NCBI GenBank assembly: GCA_051453625.1
Contig: JBOZIK010000001.1
Span: forward strand, 3,606,631 to 3,670,630
Reading direction: 5' to 3'
Origin: Welwitschia mirabilis
Lineage: Eukaryota > Gnetophyta > Gnetopsida > Welwitschiales
Length of the DNA stretch: 64,000 bases
Positions 22,250 through 34,219 of the stretch are shown in pieces. Position 1 is the stretch's first letter. Every line of letters starts with the position of its first letter. The position numbers and the translations under genes were made by a program. The notes under the pieces are model-generated. The model saw only the letters and a program-made list of their open reading frames with translations. It did not search any database and was not told the origin of the DNA.

Positions 22250-23223
22250 AAGCTATGTTTCATTCATACATATAAAATCATTACTTTAAAACATGACATT
22301 AGATTCATTGCATTCAACATTATCTAGAGAATTAGAAAAATCAATAACTACATTTATCTTAGGAGTAGTTTTAATTTTATCCTAAGATATCTGATAATAA
22401 TTAGTGGTATAATATTATCTACCACAATGTCAATAGTAATATGGATTCTTCTTTGGAGTATAATTAATGAGATGTGGTTTCTTATTTAGTTTATATTAAT
22501 GGTATTAAGGAGGTAGAGCTACTTGTTATTTATAAAAAGCTATACCTTTGTTATAATATTTAACATTATAAGGGTGTCTACTTGAAGTGTGTTTGTTGGA
22601 ATGTAATCCACTGTGAAGATATTATACTTTGAATGTAGCTTTAAAAGACAAGGTATAATCAAAGTCAAACTATTTTATGACAATAGTAAGATTCTTATGG
22701 AGTGTGTCAAAGGTCATTTGTAAGAACCACTTCCTATCATGCAGTAACATAATGTAGCTACATAAATATGGATTCTCTAAACAAAATCTAAGTTAACATA
22801 CTATGCAAACTTGGTTTTATGGATTAATATTAGGAAATATTTTATTAATATTAATCACTTATGCAATTATTTTTTACATCTTTTCTTTCTAATAATGTAA
22901 TATATTCATGCTTATGTTGAAATTGATAAGCTCTAAATCATTCTTTAAATAGAATATATCTTGCATTATGATGATGTTTATGTAGCTAGTATTATAATGA
23001 TATACCAACATATCATGTTATGAAGCCATAAATTTTTTCATAAGTTTTATCAACTTATTTTTGATATACTTTTAAGTATTTTCTTTCTTATAATGTAAAG
23101 AGGAACATGCACTTACTCATAGAAATCAGATTTAGAACCATATATGCACATGCTGAACATGAAATCTTTATGTCAGTCTTTTCAACTTTGATCATCCTAA
23201 AGAGTGACTCTGATATTAGCCAT
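22250..23223 (-). pseudogene. Copia gag relic, copy 2
   Basis: Candidate ATG at 23223 (minus), reading MANIRVTL then a stop, aligned to MANIKVTL at 4300 in copy 1. The zinc knuckle at 22394-22440 keeps CX2CX4HX4C spacing with one Cys left; the other ligands are Tyr. The set of mutated positions differs from copy 1, so the two copies decayed independently after insertion. Confidence 0.65.
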
Positions 23224-23329
23224 TATTTCAGTTGTTAATACTAGTGTAAAGGAGTTTAACAAATATAAAACTTTTCCTTTTAGATTTTCATATTTGATAT
23301 AAAAGGAAGAAGGAATGACAAGTTATGAG

Positions 23330-23720
23330 GCATAGTTAATTTTCACAGGGATCTTGATCACATCCACAATTGAATGATGAATTTGTCCTTTACGTAAAGA
23401 ACAGTTATCAAATTAAGAAAATAAAGTGATAAGATAAAAAAAAAAATGAAATGATATAGTCTATTTAACAAGAAATCTCAATCACATCCACAAGTTTAAA
23501 CAATCTATCCAAATCATAATAACTTAAAAAATTTTGAAAAAGAGTCATCATAGAGAGGTATAATCAATTTGAAAGGGATTTTACTCACATTTATAAGTTA
23601 AATGATCTATCCAATCTATAAAAGTGTGACAAACTTTGATGAAACTAATCCTCTATCAATTACACATATAAGAAAAACAAAGTAATTTTCTTAAGAAATC
23701 CTTATGTGAATGGGGTCAAT
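23330..23720 (-). repeat. Leader tandem repeat, copy 2
   Basis: Four units of about 104-125 bp, with cores near 23347, 23472, 23576 and 23697, matching the array of copy 1 unit for unit. Confidence 0.65.
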
Positions 23721-24149
23721 TTTAATAAAAAGAATCTAAATCATTAGATGATTAATTAAAAGATTTTTCAATTTTAGATATTGCTTCCAATCCACATAGT
23801 TATTATGTCCTATCCATGGGAGTAACCCTTGTCTCTAAAAGAAGCAAAAAAAGTAAATTATGAATTACATTAGCAAGGTAAGTCATTAATCTTTAGTGAC
23901 TTTAATTATATAAACCCTTTAATCCTTCTTTTCCCCCAAACGAGAGTATAGTGCAATGTTGATGATATACCTATATCTCAAACTTAATAAATTTTAAATT
24001 TTATTATAGTTATGCCTTCCTATCAACTTGGTGATGAAATCCAAATAGACCCTCTCTCTATGTTTTCAGTTGTCACTTATACACACTCAATTACCAAGGA
24101 ATGTGTAGGAATTTGAACCTCAAAATGCCTAGGACATTTTTAGTTAAGT

Positions 24150-24860
24150 GAGATATGTCTCTTCATATAGCTTAAACTATAAAGTTATGATAGTTAAAGA
24201 TTGCATAATAAGCTTATAAGATGGCACAACCTAAATATATCAATGTCTACATAAGGCTTCTTATGCCTATCATCAACTAAGGCATATTACTAGTAAAAAC
24301 TTTTATGTTGTTAAGGAATTAATAACTTTTAATTTTAAATCTTAATACATCTTACATATGAGTCGTGTTAAGCATAAAGTCAAAAAAAATACTAAAAAAC
24401 TAAAAAAGGAACTTATTTTTGGTATAGTTGAGTTACGTAAATATTGCTTAACATCTCAACTTACCTTGATCTATTTAAATAATAAGTGAAATAATGATCT
24501 AAGTGAAAAAAAAAAAAGTTAAGTGGATATTGCTCCGACATGGCTCTTCATATATCTCAAACTACATAGTTATGATAGCTAAAGATTGCATAGTAAGCTT
24601 AGGAGATAATACAACTTGATATAGATTAATGTTTACATAAGGCTTCTTATGCCCATCACTAATTAAGACATATTATTAGTAGAAAATTTTATGTGATTAA
24701 GAAATGAGTAACTTACAATTTTGAATCTTAAAACATCTTACATATGAGTGGTGTTAAGCATAAAGTCAAAACAAATACTAAAAAACCAAAAAAGGAACTT
24801 GGTTTTAGTATAGTCAATTTAAGTGGATATTTCTCCACATTCCAACTTTACTTGATCAAT
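24150..24860 (-). repeat. Duplicated LTR-like block in copia copy 2
   Basis: About 340 bp at 24155-24490 is repeated directly at 24520-24858; anchors are CATAGTTATGATAGCTAAAG-type and CATAAGGCTTCTTATGCC words. Copy 1 has the block once (3050-3385). Each unit on minus starts near GGAGCAATATCCACTTAA, and a poly-A/T stretch lies at the junction. It could be a partial LTR duplication from unequal exchange or slippage, or two LTRs of a nested insertion. Confidence 0.65.
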
Positions 24861-24880
24861 AAAGAGGAAGTTGGACTTAC

Positions 24881-26772
24881 AATTATTAAGTTCACTTAAA
24901 AACATAAAAATATGACCAAAAAACTTACAAAGGCACTAAAAATTACATCTCCATTAAAGTAAGATAAACATTTTGCCAAAATTACATGTGTATGAATCAA
25001 CCCAAAAGCTAGCATAAGGGGGTTAGAACTACATGTGCATACTATAAGAGAAAAATGCTTAGCACAAAACCATGTACGCATAGACCCATCAAATAGCTAG
25101 TAAAAATGAAAAATAAAAATTTGCATGAATTAAGGTAGTTGGTATTTTGGATAGCATGCTTTTCAAAATTATAAAAAAGTTTAGTTAAATAATATCACAC
25201 TTAACATGCTATAGAAAACTTCAATTCAATTTGATTTAATTGTGCATTTGGAAGCTAGTCAATAAGCACGAAATAAACTATGAAAAAAGTAAGACAAATA
25301 TGACTTCAATAAAAATAGGATGGAGTTAGTATGAGATAATGATTCTAAATGGCCAACACATTGTGAAAGCTTTTAAAGCCTTAATGAAACTTTTAAGAAA
25401 TATATATTCTATAATGATACAAAGGTATTAAAAGGAATTAAATGTGCAAATTCAATAGAAAAAATAATATTAAAAACTAATAAGATAGAAAACCTAACTT
25501 ATGGGTCCATGATAAATAGTATTATTGGATAACTCTAAGTTTGTAACTTTACCTAAGGAATATCAGTGGGCTTAGATCCCCAATATCTCTTAGATGCTTA
25601 AAAAACTATAAATTTGGTATATTATAATGGCCTTAAAACTAAGATCAATGTTTGATTCATAATTTCTTTTAAAGGATAATAATCCTTTGATTGTGATTCA
25701 TGATTATCATGAGAAATCCTTACTTCTTTAGTTGTAAATTTTATATCTATTTGAATTTTTTTTAATCAAATCTATAGAGTAAATACAAATAATGATGAAA
25801 TCATATATCTCTTGAACGAAATATCTTTACAGCAAATTTAACTCATGTATGTCATACATTAGGGTTAGGATTTTAAGTGAAGATTAAAGTGGTAGGAAAA
25901 ATAGCCCAAAGTTATAAGTCTTCTACCTACAGATGTATGATTAAGACAAGGTAAGGATCTCAGTAATTTATCTTAGCATTAACAGAAGGATGATGCAGTT
26001 TGGAGGAGGTTATGGTGGTGACAGAGGTGATTATGACATAGGAAAGAGTCCTAAAAGAAATGGCCTTAAAGACAATTCATGTTATATTTGAGTACTTTAG
26101 CAATTTACCCATCAAATACTTTCATTGAGTTTCTAGAGGTTAATCTAGGCTTTAGATGTGAAGGTCTTATTCAAGGAATATTTCTATGTACTAGTCATCT
26201 TTCATAACACTATTAGAAAGGCCTTCAACATTACTAGTATTACTAGGCAATCAATAAAGTCCGCCATAATGAATTACTATGCTACAATAAAACTTTTTAT
26301 ACTAAAGAAGATGTGAAGTACACTTATTTATCTATCTAAAAAACGTCATTGTTCAAATGGAATAGTTACTTGGAAAGCCATTTTATAAACATCTCATTAC
26401 ACAAATAAGACTCAATATCATTGATTACTATAATAAAATTATCAATATGTATGCTACTAATAGTTTTATTTTGACTTCTTTTCTTATTATTCAAGTGCTG
26501 CAAAAGATACCATGAAGCTTCATGATAAGGAATAATAGCTTGTTATTAAAAATCTATAACCAAAGTAAAAGAAAAACTAGAAGACCTTCAAAATTAACTA
26601 AAACTTTAGATAGAAAACCTTAAAATTATAATGAATAAAAGAATAAAACTATGAACCCTAGATCTAACAAATACATCAAGTAGAAATGCAAAGATAGAAG
26701 AATATAAAAGGCATCCCAAAACATGTAAGATGGCATGAAAACTTCTTCAAAGACTCAGGAACATCAACTTAA
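24881..26772. other. No gene recognised; possible interior of a minus-strand copia element
   Basis: If the primer-binding site at 26773-26784 is real, this is the interior of that element, but no gag or pol motif can be read on minus. On plus, 25990-26060 gives a short Gly-rich stretch (MMQFGGGYGGDRGDYD) followed by stops, too short to assign. Confidence 0.3.
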
Positions 26773-26784
26773 GCTTTAATACCA
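26773..26784 (-). promoter_or_regulatory. Primer-binding site (tRNA-iMet type) of a minus-strand copia element
   Basis: The minus strand reads TGGTATTAAAGC, two transitions from TGGTATCAGAGC, the site complementary to initiator tRNA-Met used by most plant copia elements. It is preceded on minus by CCTACA-TT, a usual copia LTR 3' terminus. Confidence 0.6.
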
Positions 26785-26786
26785 AA

Positions 26787-27060
26787 TGTAGGAAACTTCT
26801 TAAGTAAGAAAGAGTAATCAGCCCTAGAAAAACATCTAGAAAACTATTATCTTATTTTTGTCCTCTATTTCAAATGATAAAACCTGCTTTTATAGGAAAG
26901 CATACCTAACTAGATTTCTACTAGGGTTTTCATTTTATCTAAGTATATTAAATAATGCGACTTATTACTACCTAGGATCCTTATTTCAAATAAGCAATTA
27001 TCATTAATTAATGTCAATCTAGTGTTATACAATTATGTTGTATTTTAAATTTAACATATA
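26787..27060 (-). repeat. Copia LTR (3'-terminal part), minus strand
   Basis: The plus strand starts TGTAGGAAAC directly next to the primer-binding site, so the LTR extends rightwards. Its other end cannot be fixed without a second copy. It contains a CTAGGGTTTTCATTTTATC block and a less AT-rich start. Confidence 0.45.
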
Positions 27061-28690
27061 AAAAAATAATAATAAAATATGATCAAACATAAGAATAACT
27101 CATCATTTAAAGATGATCATAACTAATGATGACATAAATAATGATGCCTTATCATTTATTAATGATAAATATTAAAAATGATAGATCATCATTAAGATAA
27201 TAATAACATGTTACTAATTCATTCTTAATATAAATTAAAGTTGTTGTTAATTAATTAATAATTAATCATGACTTATCATATCCAAACTATTTTACAATGA
27301 GTAGAAAACGTGGGGAAAAAATTTAATTAGGCCTTAGCATATTATTAGATTGATGCTGAACTTTGAATAATATGAATTTAATTCTATACTTAATTTTCAA
27401 GATTTTTAGCACAAATAAATAGATTAAAAATTAATTAAGTAAATTAGTTAAAAAAACAAGAGTTTTAGAAATAGATTTTACTTAGGTAATGTTTTATTTT
27501 TATAAACATTTATAAATCTTGTAAAGTAATGCTACTAAATTCAAAAAAACTATATTATTGCAATTTTTTTATACAAATTTTTAAATAAACTAATTCAAGG
27601 CTTTTTATAAAGAAGTAAATATTATAGGTATCAATGCTTGTGATTTAATTTAATCACAATATTTTCATTATTTTAGAAGCTTAAATTCTATAAAATAGAA
27701 TTTAACTTACTAAAACCAATTTTTTTCCCTTAGATGTTGTAATTATATTAGAGGTGCATTAGTCATTTCTACTGAAACACTTCCATGTGATATAGGGGAA
27801 AAATTACATGATAGAATTAAAATGGCATAAAATGCTAAACTTAAAAGGATAAAATCCTAATTTCCATGTCATAAAAGTTTAAATTTAATTGAAAAATCAT
27901 TAGATAACAATGAAAATATAGTTTTAAAAAGCTTAGTTATAAGAATAGATTTTAAATTTGATTAAAAATTTATATAAAATTTATCATTTTTTGCAAAGAG
28001 TGAAGAAGTTTTAAGTCTCAAAATAAAATAGATAAATAAATTATAACCTTTAAAAATAAAATTTTAAGGTAAATTTGAGTTAACAAAAATAAGAATTTTT
28101 TAAGAAAAATGTAAAATAGTAAGAGGGAATACGAAAATATATGATAAGGATACCAATGCTATTAAACTTTTAGATTCTATGATTATGTTTAAAAATATTT
28201 TCTTATTATCATTAAATAAATATTTTTGAACTCTGTAGGGTTGAAATTTTTATAAGTTTAGTTTGATAAAAGTAATAGTTTAAGTATAGATTAGCATAAA
28301 CAAGCATTACCAGAATGATGACTACCTGAAATTAAATGTTTCTTAGGAAAAGAGTAATAGTAGCAACCCAACATATAGCGTTGGGATATCTAATCTTAGT
28401 TTAATAGATTTTAGAAAAATTCTTAGTACTTGTAGAAGGGCTTGTATTAATAGTGGATCCTAAAATAGTTACTTCTTATTTTAGTAATAAATTTCCTATC
28501 GAATACCTATATAATAATGTGAAATAATGGTGATTTTTTTTCTATCCAAAGGAAAACAAGTTAGGAGTACTTTAGAATCATAATAAAAAGATTAGCCTTA
28601 TGATTTTTAAGGATATACAACATAGATGTTCTAAAAAATTTCTTACAACTGCACTTTCACATAGCCTTAAAAATCAACCTTAGTTTTCAT
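27061..28690. other. Very AT-rich intergenic DNA
   Basis: No gene, RNA or repeat boundary seen. Around 27090-27300 ATGAT/ATCAT words are dense but form no clean array. Confidence 0.35.
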
Positions 28691-28699
28691 TAGACTAAT

Positions 28700-29900
28700 T
28701 TTCAAGAATTTAATTTACAAATTAATTCTTTATTTTCTATGTTAATGATAACTACTAAAGAAAATTTTAGAAATAGATAAAAATGAATTGAAAATGAAAT
28801 TTGTGAAAAATTTAAGTATTTTATATTTAAAAATATAGAATCATCAATTAAACAATTCTTTTAATATAGCTCTTCTAGTAGTCTTGAAGATGTAGAGAAA
28901 TTGAGAAAAGAAAATAAATCTTTCAAAAAACTAAATTATTTAGTTATAATAAGAAAAAAATTTAATAAACAAAAATAAGAACTAAAAATTTTATATAGTT
29001 ATAGAACAAAATTTAAAAATTATTGATAGAAACTCAAAACTTGAAAGAAGAAATGTAGATAATGTAGATGGAATATATCAATTAGCTTGAATTAGGATAT
29101 CTAATATCTCGTAATTTATAGATTGCATTCAGATTTATAATAGATTCTTTTATAGAAATAAAAAGAATTAATGACAAGATCATCAAATAATAAATAATCC
29201 TTATTCATTATCTATATTCTTATTTTCACATAATATGAAAATATAGAGAAAATGTGCTTTAAAGAGAAAAAGAATAATAATAAATTCATTAAAAATATTA
29301 TAAAAATAACTAATAAAAATAAGCAATTAGAAGAAAAATAATGATCAACTATTATAGAAAGTAAAATAATTATAAAAATAAATTTCTTAGTATACTTAAA
29401 GAAATAAGAATTAACAATAGTCTTAGAAACTTTTTATAGATAAATAATAGAATTAGTTAGTTGGAATAGCCTTATCTCTATGTTACAAGTCAAAAATGCC
29501 AAGTTAATTGATGAAAATGCAAGATTAAGAAAATAAATGAGGAAAGACTGTAGTTTAGATGGGGACTACATTAACATTAAGAGATTTGAAATGCCTCATC
29601 TTAAAATGTTGTATAATTTGATGGAAGAATTTCATGTGCTCTATGATAATGCTATCAAGAGATATAAGATATTTAATTCATACTTAATCATATCATTAGA
29701 TAATTTTAAAACAAATCTAATAATAAATCTAAATAATCCCCCTAGTTTAGTCCAAAGAAAAATAAAATAGAATAGAGAACCTTTGCAAAATATTTTAAAA
29801 GCTAATAATGCCACTAAAAAAGTTTTAAGAGGATTGATGTTGCAGCGTGAATTTATGCAATCCTAAAGTTCTTTAGATAAACCTATAAATCAAATAACTT
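28700..29900 (+). pseudogene. Coiled-coil-rich coding relic, unidentified
   Basis: Plus-strand frames give Lys/Glu-rich heptad-like stretches (SLEDVEKLRKENKSFKKLN at about 28880; NAKLIDENARLRK at about 29497). They are followed by a 77-codon open frame at 29537-29770 containing MPHLKMLYNLMEEFHVLYDN, then VLRGLMLQREFMQS near 29830. The chain is interrupted by TAA/TAG stops. Similar coiled-coil-like frames seem to resume at about 31100-31500, after the LTR copy b, as if that LTR had inserted into this gene or element. It could be an N-terminal region of a retrotransposon polyprotein. I do not recognise it. Confidence 0.35.
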
Positions 29901-30526
29901 CTAGAAAACACACACTAGTATAGATGGGAGTTCACCTTAATGTTTTAATGGCAATGAAGGCACTAGGCTAAGAGTTAGAGAATTGATTTCCAATATGTTT
30001 TTGGATCTTTTATCTTATAAAAACTAGAAGAAAATAAACAAGTAAATGCAATGAAAATGAATGGAAATGAAATGCAAGTGTAAATGAAATGAACTCCTTT
30101 GGTTTCTAATTCTTCAATCACAAGGATTAATCTCTCTATAATTTAAATCAATTAAGAAGAGTATTCACTAGTTCTTAACCAATATAAACTATAAGATCTA
30201 CTAAGTAGAACATGAAATGTAATATGAAAACAAATAGAAAAGTAATACAAATCTAATACTAACAATGTTAATCTTAACAAAAGTTGCCCTTATGATTTAG
30301 ATAAATCACAGAGTTGTCACTTTAAACTATGATTAATGTAAATCATAAGTGACATATAGAATTAAAATGAAAGAACAATTGTATTGATTCAAAAAGTATT
30401 CAAAACATTACATCCACTTACAAATAAAATAACAACATCTCAATGGAAGAGACTCAACCTAACACCAAGGAAACTCCTTTTCATAGCTCTAGATGGATCT
30501 CATGTTCTTCAATCTTGCATCACAAG

Positions 30527-30579
30527 NNNNNNNNNNNNNNNNNNNNNNNNNNNNNNNNNNNNNNNNNNNNNNNNNNNNN
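30527..30579. other. Assembly gap (53 N)
   Basis: Run of N inside LTR copy b. Confidence 0.95.
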
Positions 30580-30699
30580 AGTTTTGTATTAAGGTTCTAG
30601 AAACAAAACCCTAGAAGTCAGAAAAGAAACCCTAATAGCCCACATGGGTCGCTTGACCCCATTACAAAGATATTTCTTTTCGGCTATACAAAAACAACT

Positions 30700-30842
30700 A
30701 TCATCCTGACTGTCTTTAGGATGACATAGGGGATGTTACTGTACGTCGAATATCTTCATGCCCCACTGTTACACCCACAACTTTTGTCTATGTTAGCACT
30801 GTCATCATCCTACATATCATGGGGATGACATAAGGGACGACA
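30700..30842. repeat. Two palindromes in LTR copy b
   Basis: At about 30700-30738 TATCATCCTGACTGTC faces GGATGACATAGGGGATG. At 30800-30842 TGTCATCATCCTACATATC faces GGGATGACATAAGGGACGACA. Both correspond to dyads in copy a. Confidence 0.6.
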
Positions 30843-31075
30843 TTCTTCCTTATCTCCAATCTCAAAGGTAAATCATTCGTTTGCATTGTAAAGTCTTCTT
30901 ACAAATATGCAGTATCAGAGTAAGCTTGAGAAACTACCATATATGGTAAGAATTACATGTTTTACTGATCATCCTGCCAGATATCCATAGCCATCAGTAT
31001 TACATCCAAACCTATGTAAATGTCCTGCAAAAGCACTCAAAATAGACCATCAAATACCTACAAATTGGCATCACA

Positions 31076-32409
31076 ATAATTGGAAAGTTAAATAGATAAT
31101 ATCCTAACTAGTATGATAGATTAAGAGTAGTTTTTAATTGTTTTAAAGAAACATTAAAAAAATATATGGATTTTCTTAAGAAGCTACAATCAGTAAGCTC
31201 TATAACTATGATAAATATATTATTAAGATAAATAATAGGGACTCATAAATGTTTTAATTTAAAAAAATCAGAGAGAGTACTATAGTAGTTAAAAATAAAT
31301 AAAATTAAATAATCTAAGACATTCTTAATTAATGTTTAAGCTTACAGCAGTGATTTAATTTTGTGAAAGAAAGAACTAATAGAATAGTAAAGGTTAAATA
31401 AGGAAATATTAAAATAAAAATAAGGAGATATAGCATCATAAGAATTGGGTAAAATCATTAGCCTTAATCAAAAAAGAGGAATAAAAATAATCTAAAATTA
31501 AAATAAGAGCAAGAAGAGTAATGTAAGATTAAAAGAAGAGTATGGAAGGTTTGAAAACCTATTATCAAAAATAAACTTAAAACTAATAAAAAAGATAGTT
31601 TAACAACTCATTTTTGTTGAATAGATGTACTTATAAAGATTTAATAGTAAGTTTAAAAGTATAATAAAACTTGATTTTTATACTTTATGTATATATTTAA
31701 ATATATAAAAAAGGATAGTCATACATTAATTAATTAAGGAAAATGGTTAAAGACTTAACAATTATTATTTATTTTGTTTTATATTTCTTTGAATAACTAA
31801 AGAAAATTTGTCACACATAAGAAGTGGTAGAGAGAACAAGAAACCAAATAAGTAGAAAGAAATAAGAAATGACCCTAAAAAATCTATATTGGTCAATAAT
31901 TAATTTTAAAATTTATAATAAGTACTCTTCAAAATAAAAGGATGGATAAGTTTTGATTCATATTATAATTTTATTAAGTTCTTTAATTTTTTTTTTGTAA
32001 TCAAGTTATGCTTCATTTATCTAGAGAAGAGTTATAAATACATATTTGTTTTTTCACTTTTTTTAAAGTGATTTAAAATATCTTACTATTAGTCTCATCC
32101 TACTAGACTAAAAAAATATTTTTTTAATTTTCTAATAGATTGATAGTAGTTTTACCTTGGTAAGATGTAAAAATAATTTTTTTAATTTCTACTTAAATTT
32201 GATAGTTTCGTACTTAATGGTCTATTTTCTAAAAATAAGAATGTATGTTTCTATAATAAATTATTTAAACTCTTCCTAATAATGATGCCTTGAAATTTAT
32301 TCAAATGTTTTTTCTTATGTTTTCAAAAGAAATTATTATAGCCTTATATTAATTCCTCTCTAAAATTTAGACAGATAGTGATGAGGATTTATAATGATAA
32401 ATTTTCCAT

Positions 32410-32443
<34 letters not shown>

Positions 32444-34219
32444 TGTATGTATAATGGAATGAATATTTTTACTTACATAATTTTAATCACATAAAATAAT
32501 TATATTTGCATGGTTTGAATTTTAAATACAGTACAATTACCTCATTTAATATAGAAATAATAGTGTAAAACCTATATTAATTTATACATTTTGTGAACCA
32601 TCAATTGTATATATATTCTAATAAAACTTACATGCATACATGTTCATGTCATTATCTATGGTGTATAAATTATTGACATATGGCTAAATCTTTTACAATT
32701 TCTCATAGTCTTGATTTTTATGATACACATTAATTAACACAAGGAATTAACATCAAACAACAAGGTAAAGATTGTGTTTTGATCATTAAATTTAATTTAA
32801 AGCATTCTTAAGAGATCTCTAACCTTCACAAAAGAATTAAATAATTAATGTTTACCTCTTTTATCATTTGACATATTTCATTTTTACTAGCTAATATAAG
32901 GAAAGGTATATTATCAATGTTTAGTATAGGGAAAAGTATTGAATAAAAGATGTAATATATATATAAAGTTAGCTTTATTAAAATAAATTATTATTATACT
33001 AAATATTTACAAAATAACTATCTAAATATTAACTCAATTAATTTTTATCTTATATTGTATAGATTTCTTTTAAATACATAAAGCCATCTATTGGATTTTG
33101 ATATCTAAAGTGATTTATTAAACTTTATCAATTTTGTATTTATTGAAATATGTTTTTAACTTATCTCCTACTATGATTAACTTCTTACTATTGATTTAGA
33201 TATGGTTATTTGGCTATTAATATCATAGAATAAACAAAAAAAACATTAAAAAAGCAAAAGAAATGCAAAAGCTTGGAAAATAATAATTTTGCATTATTAA
33301 TATTATTAGAGTACTAGTTATATTATAGTTTTATAAATAAAAAATAACCATTATATAGTAAATTAAAGCAAGAAAAACTAAGTTACCTATGTTATAAAAT
33401 ATTTTTATTTTCATTTGCATAGTGAATTCTAAAAAAAATTGATTTTAAAATGGTTTTAAACCCCTTTTTCTACAAACCCATTTTAAGAATATGATATAAG
33501 TAGTTATTTTTATGTTTTAAATCTTGATTTTTTTAATTGGTTGAAGATAACACTTAAGACCCTCTTTGACTATAGTATAGTAGTTAATGACCTCCTTCAA
33601 ACTTTTATCATTGCACAATTATTTGAAATATTTATACATGAATAAGATATTTTATCTTACATCCTTTAACTTCATTATTAATAGTTTTTAAAAATTATTT
33701 AATATGTCATACCAGCTCATTATCTTGGCTTCCATATCATTAGCTTACAAAGACCCTTTACATGAATAAACTTATATTTTTCTAAATGATTTTAGTTGAT
33801 TAGTTCATAATTAAAGAATAGATAAAAGATCCTTTTAAGTATATTAATAAGCTTTAAAACCCCTTTTAAGATCCACTTTGATGAAGGTATAACCTTCATA
33901 ATGAAATGCAATGGCTTGANNNNNNNNNNGCTTGATTATGAGTTGGGTGGAAATATTTGCAAAATGTTATAATAGAAATCTATTTAAATGGAATTTGGTT
34001 AATTCACCTCTTTTAAAAGCTAAGATTTATCTTTTTATACCTTAGATATTTTTTATTACTTTATGGAATCAAGAATTTCCAATCTTGAGTGAATCTCTTA
34101 ACAAAATAATGCCATTACTAGTTATCCACCTAGTCATAAAGGTATGTGTGCTAAGCAACATAACTTATTACTACATGACTGATGTCAATCCAAGGGATTC
34201 AAATCACTCATCTAAGAAT
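31076..34219. other. AT-rich DNA with possible continuation of the 28.7-kb relic
   Basis: 31100-31600 gives Lys-rich, coiled-coil-like plus-strand frames with stops. The rest, to 34219, holds no gene I can support, only the TATG microsatellite at 32414-32452 and a 10-N gap at 33920-33929. Confidence 0.35.
32414..32452. repeat. (TATG)n microsatellite
   Basis: 39 bp of uninterrupted TATG/GTAT repeat, just under ten units. It is the longest clean simple repeat in the window. Its perfection contrasts with the decay around it and suggests recent slippage. Confidence 0.9.

Larger units (their letters stand above)
21410..24880 (-). mobile_element. Ty1/copia relic, copy 2, inverted relative to copy 1
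   Basis: The reverse complement aligns collinearly with 3040 to about 6100. The order on minus is LTR-like region, tandem-repeat leader, gag, protease, first part of integrase. The best blocks are the LTR-like segment (24150-24490), leader array (23330-23700), gag start (23223), zinc knuckle (22394-22440), protease box (22203-22248) and integrase start (21560-21900). It ends in the integrase core, where copy 1 continues. All frames are broken. Confidence 0.8.
29967..31075 (-). repeat. LTR-family copy b
   Basis: The part 30590-31075 aligns with copy a (50-519) throughout and ends at the same point (TGTGATGCC on minus, at 31075). The left part up to 30526 has LTR-like content and shares the AACCTAACACCAAGGAAA block with the X LTR. 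The left end is set only tentatively at a GGCAATGAAGGCACTA word that may be a decayed gypsy primer-binding site complement. N at 30527-30579 interrupts it. Confidence 0.6.

Noticed and set aside
24896-25081. 61-codon minus frame with hydrophobic C-terminus
   Set aside because: Next to the end of copia copy 2; no motif and no counterpart in copy 1.
25990-26060. Gly-rich peptide MMQFGGGYGGDRGDYD resembling an RNA-binding tail
   Set aside because: Only about 20 codons before stops, no RRM or other domain nearby; cannot be told from chance.
27090-27300. CRISPR-like or satellite array suggested by frequent ATGAT words
   Set aside because: No constant repeat length or spacer structure; the words are irregular and expected in this composition.
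29940-29966. Gypsy primer-binding site complement next to LTR copy b
   Set aside because: Needs a two-base insertion and several changes to align; kept only as a tentative boundary marker, not as a feature.
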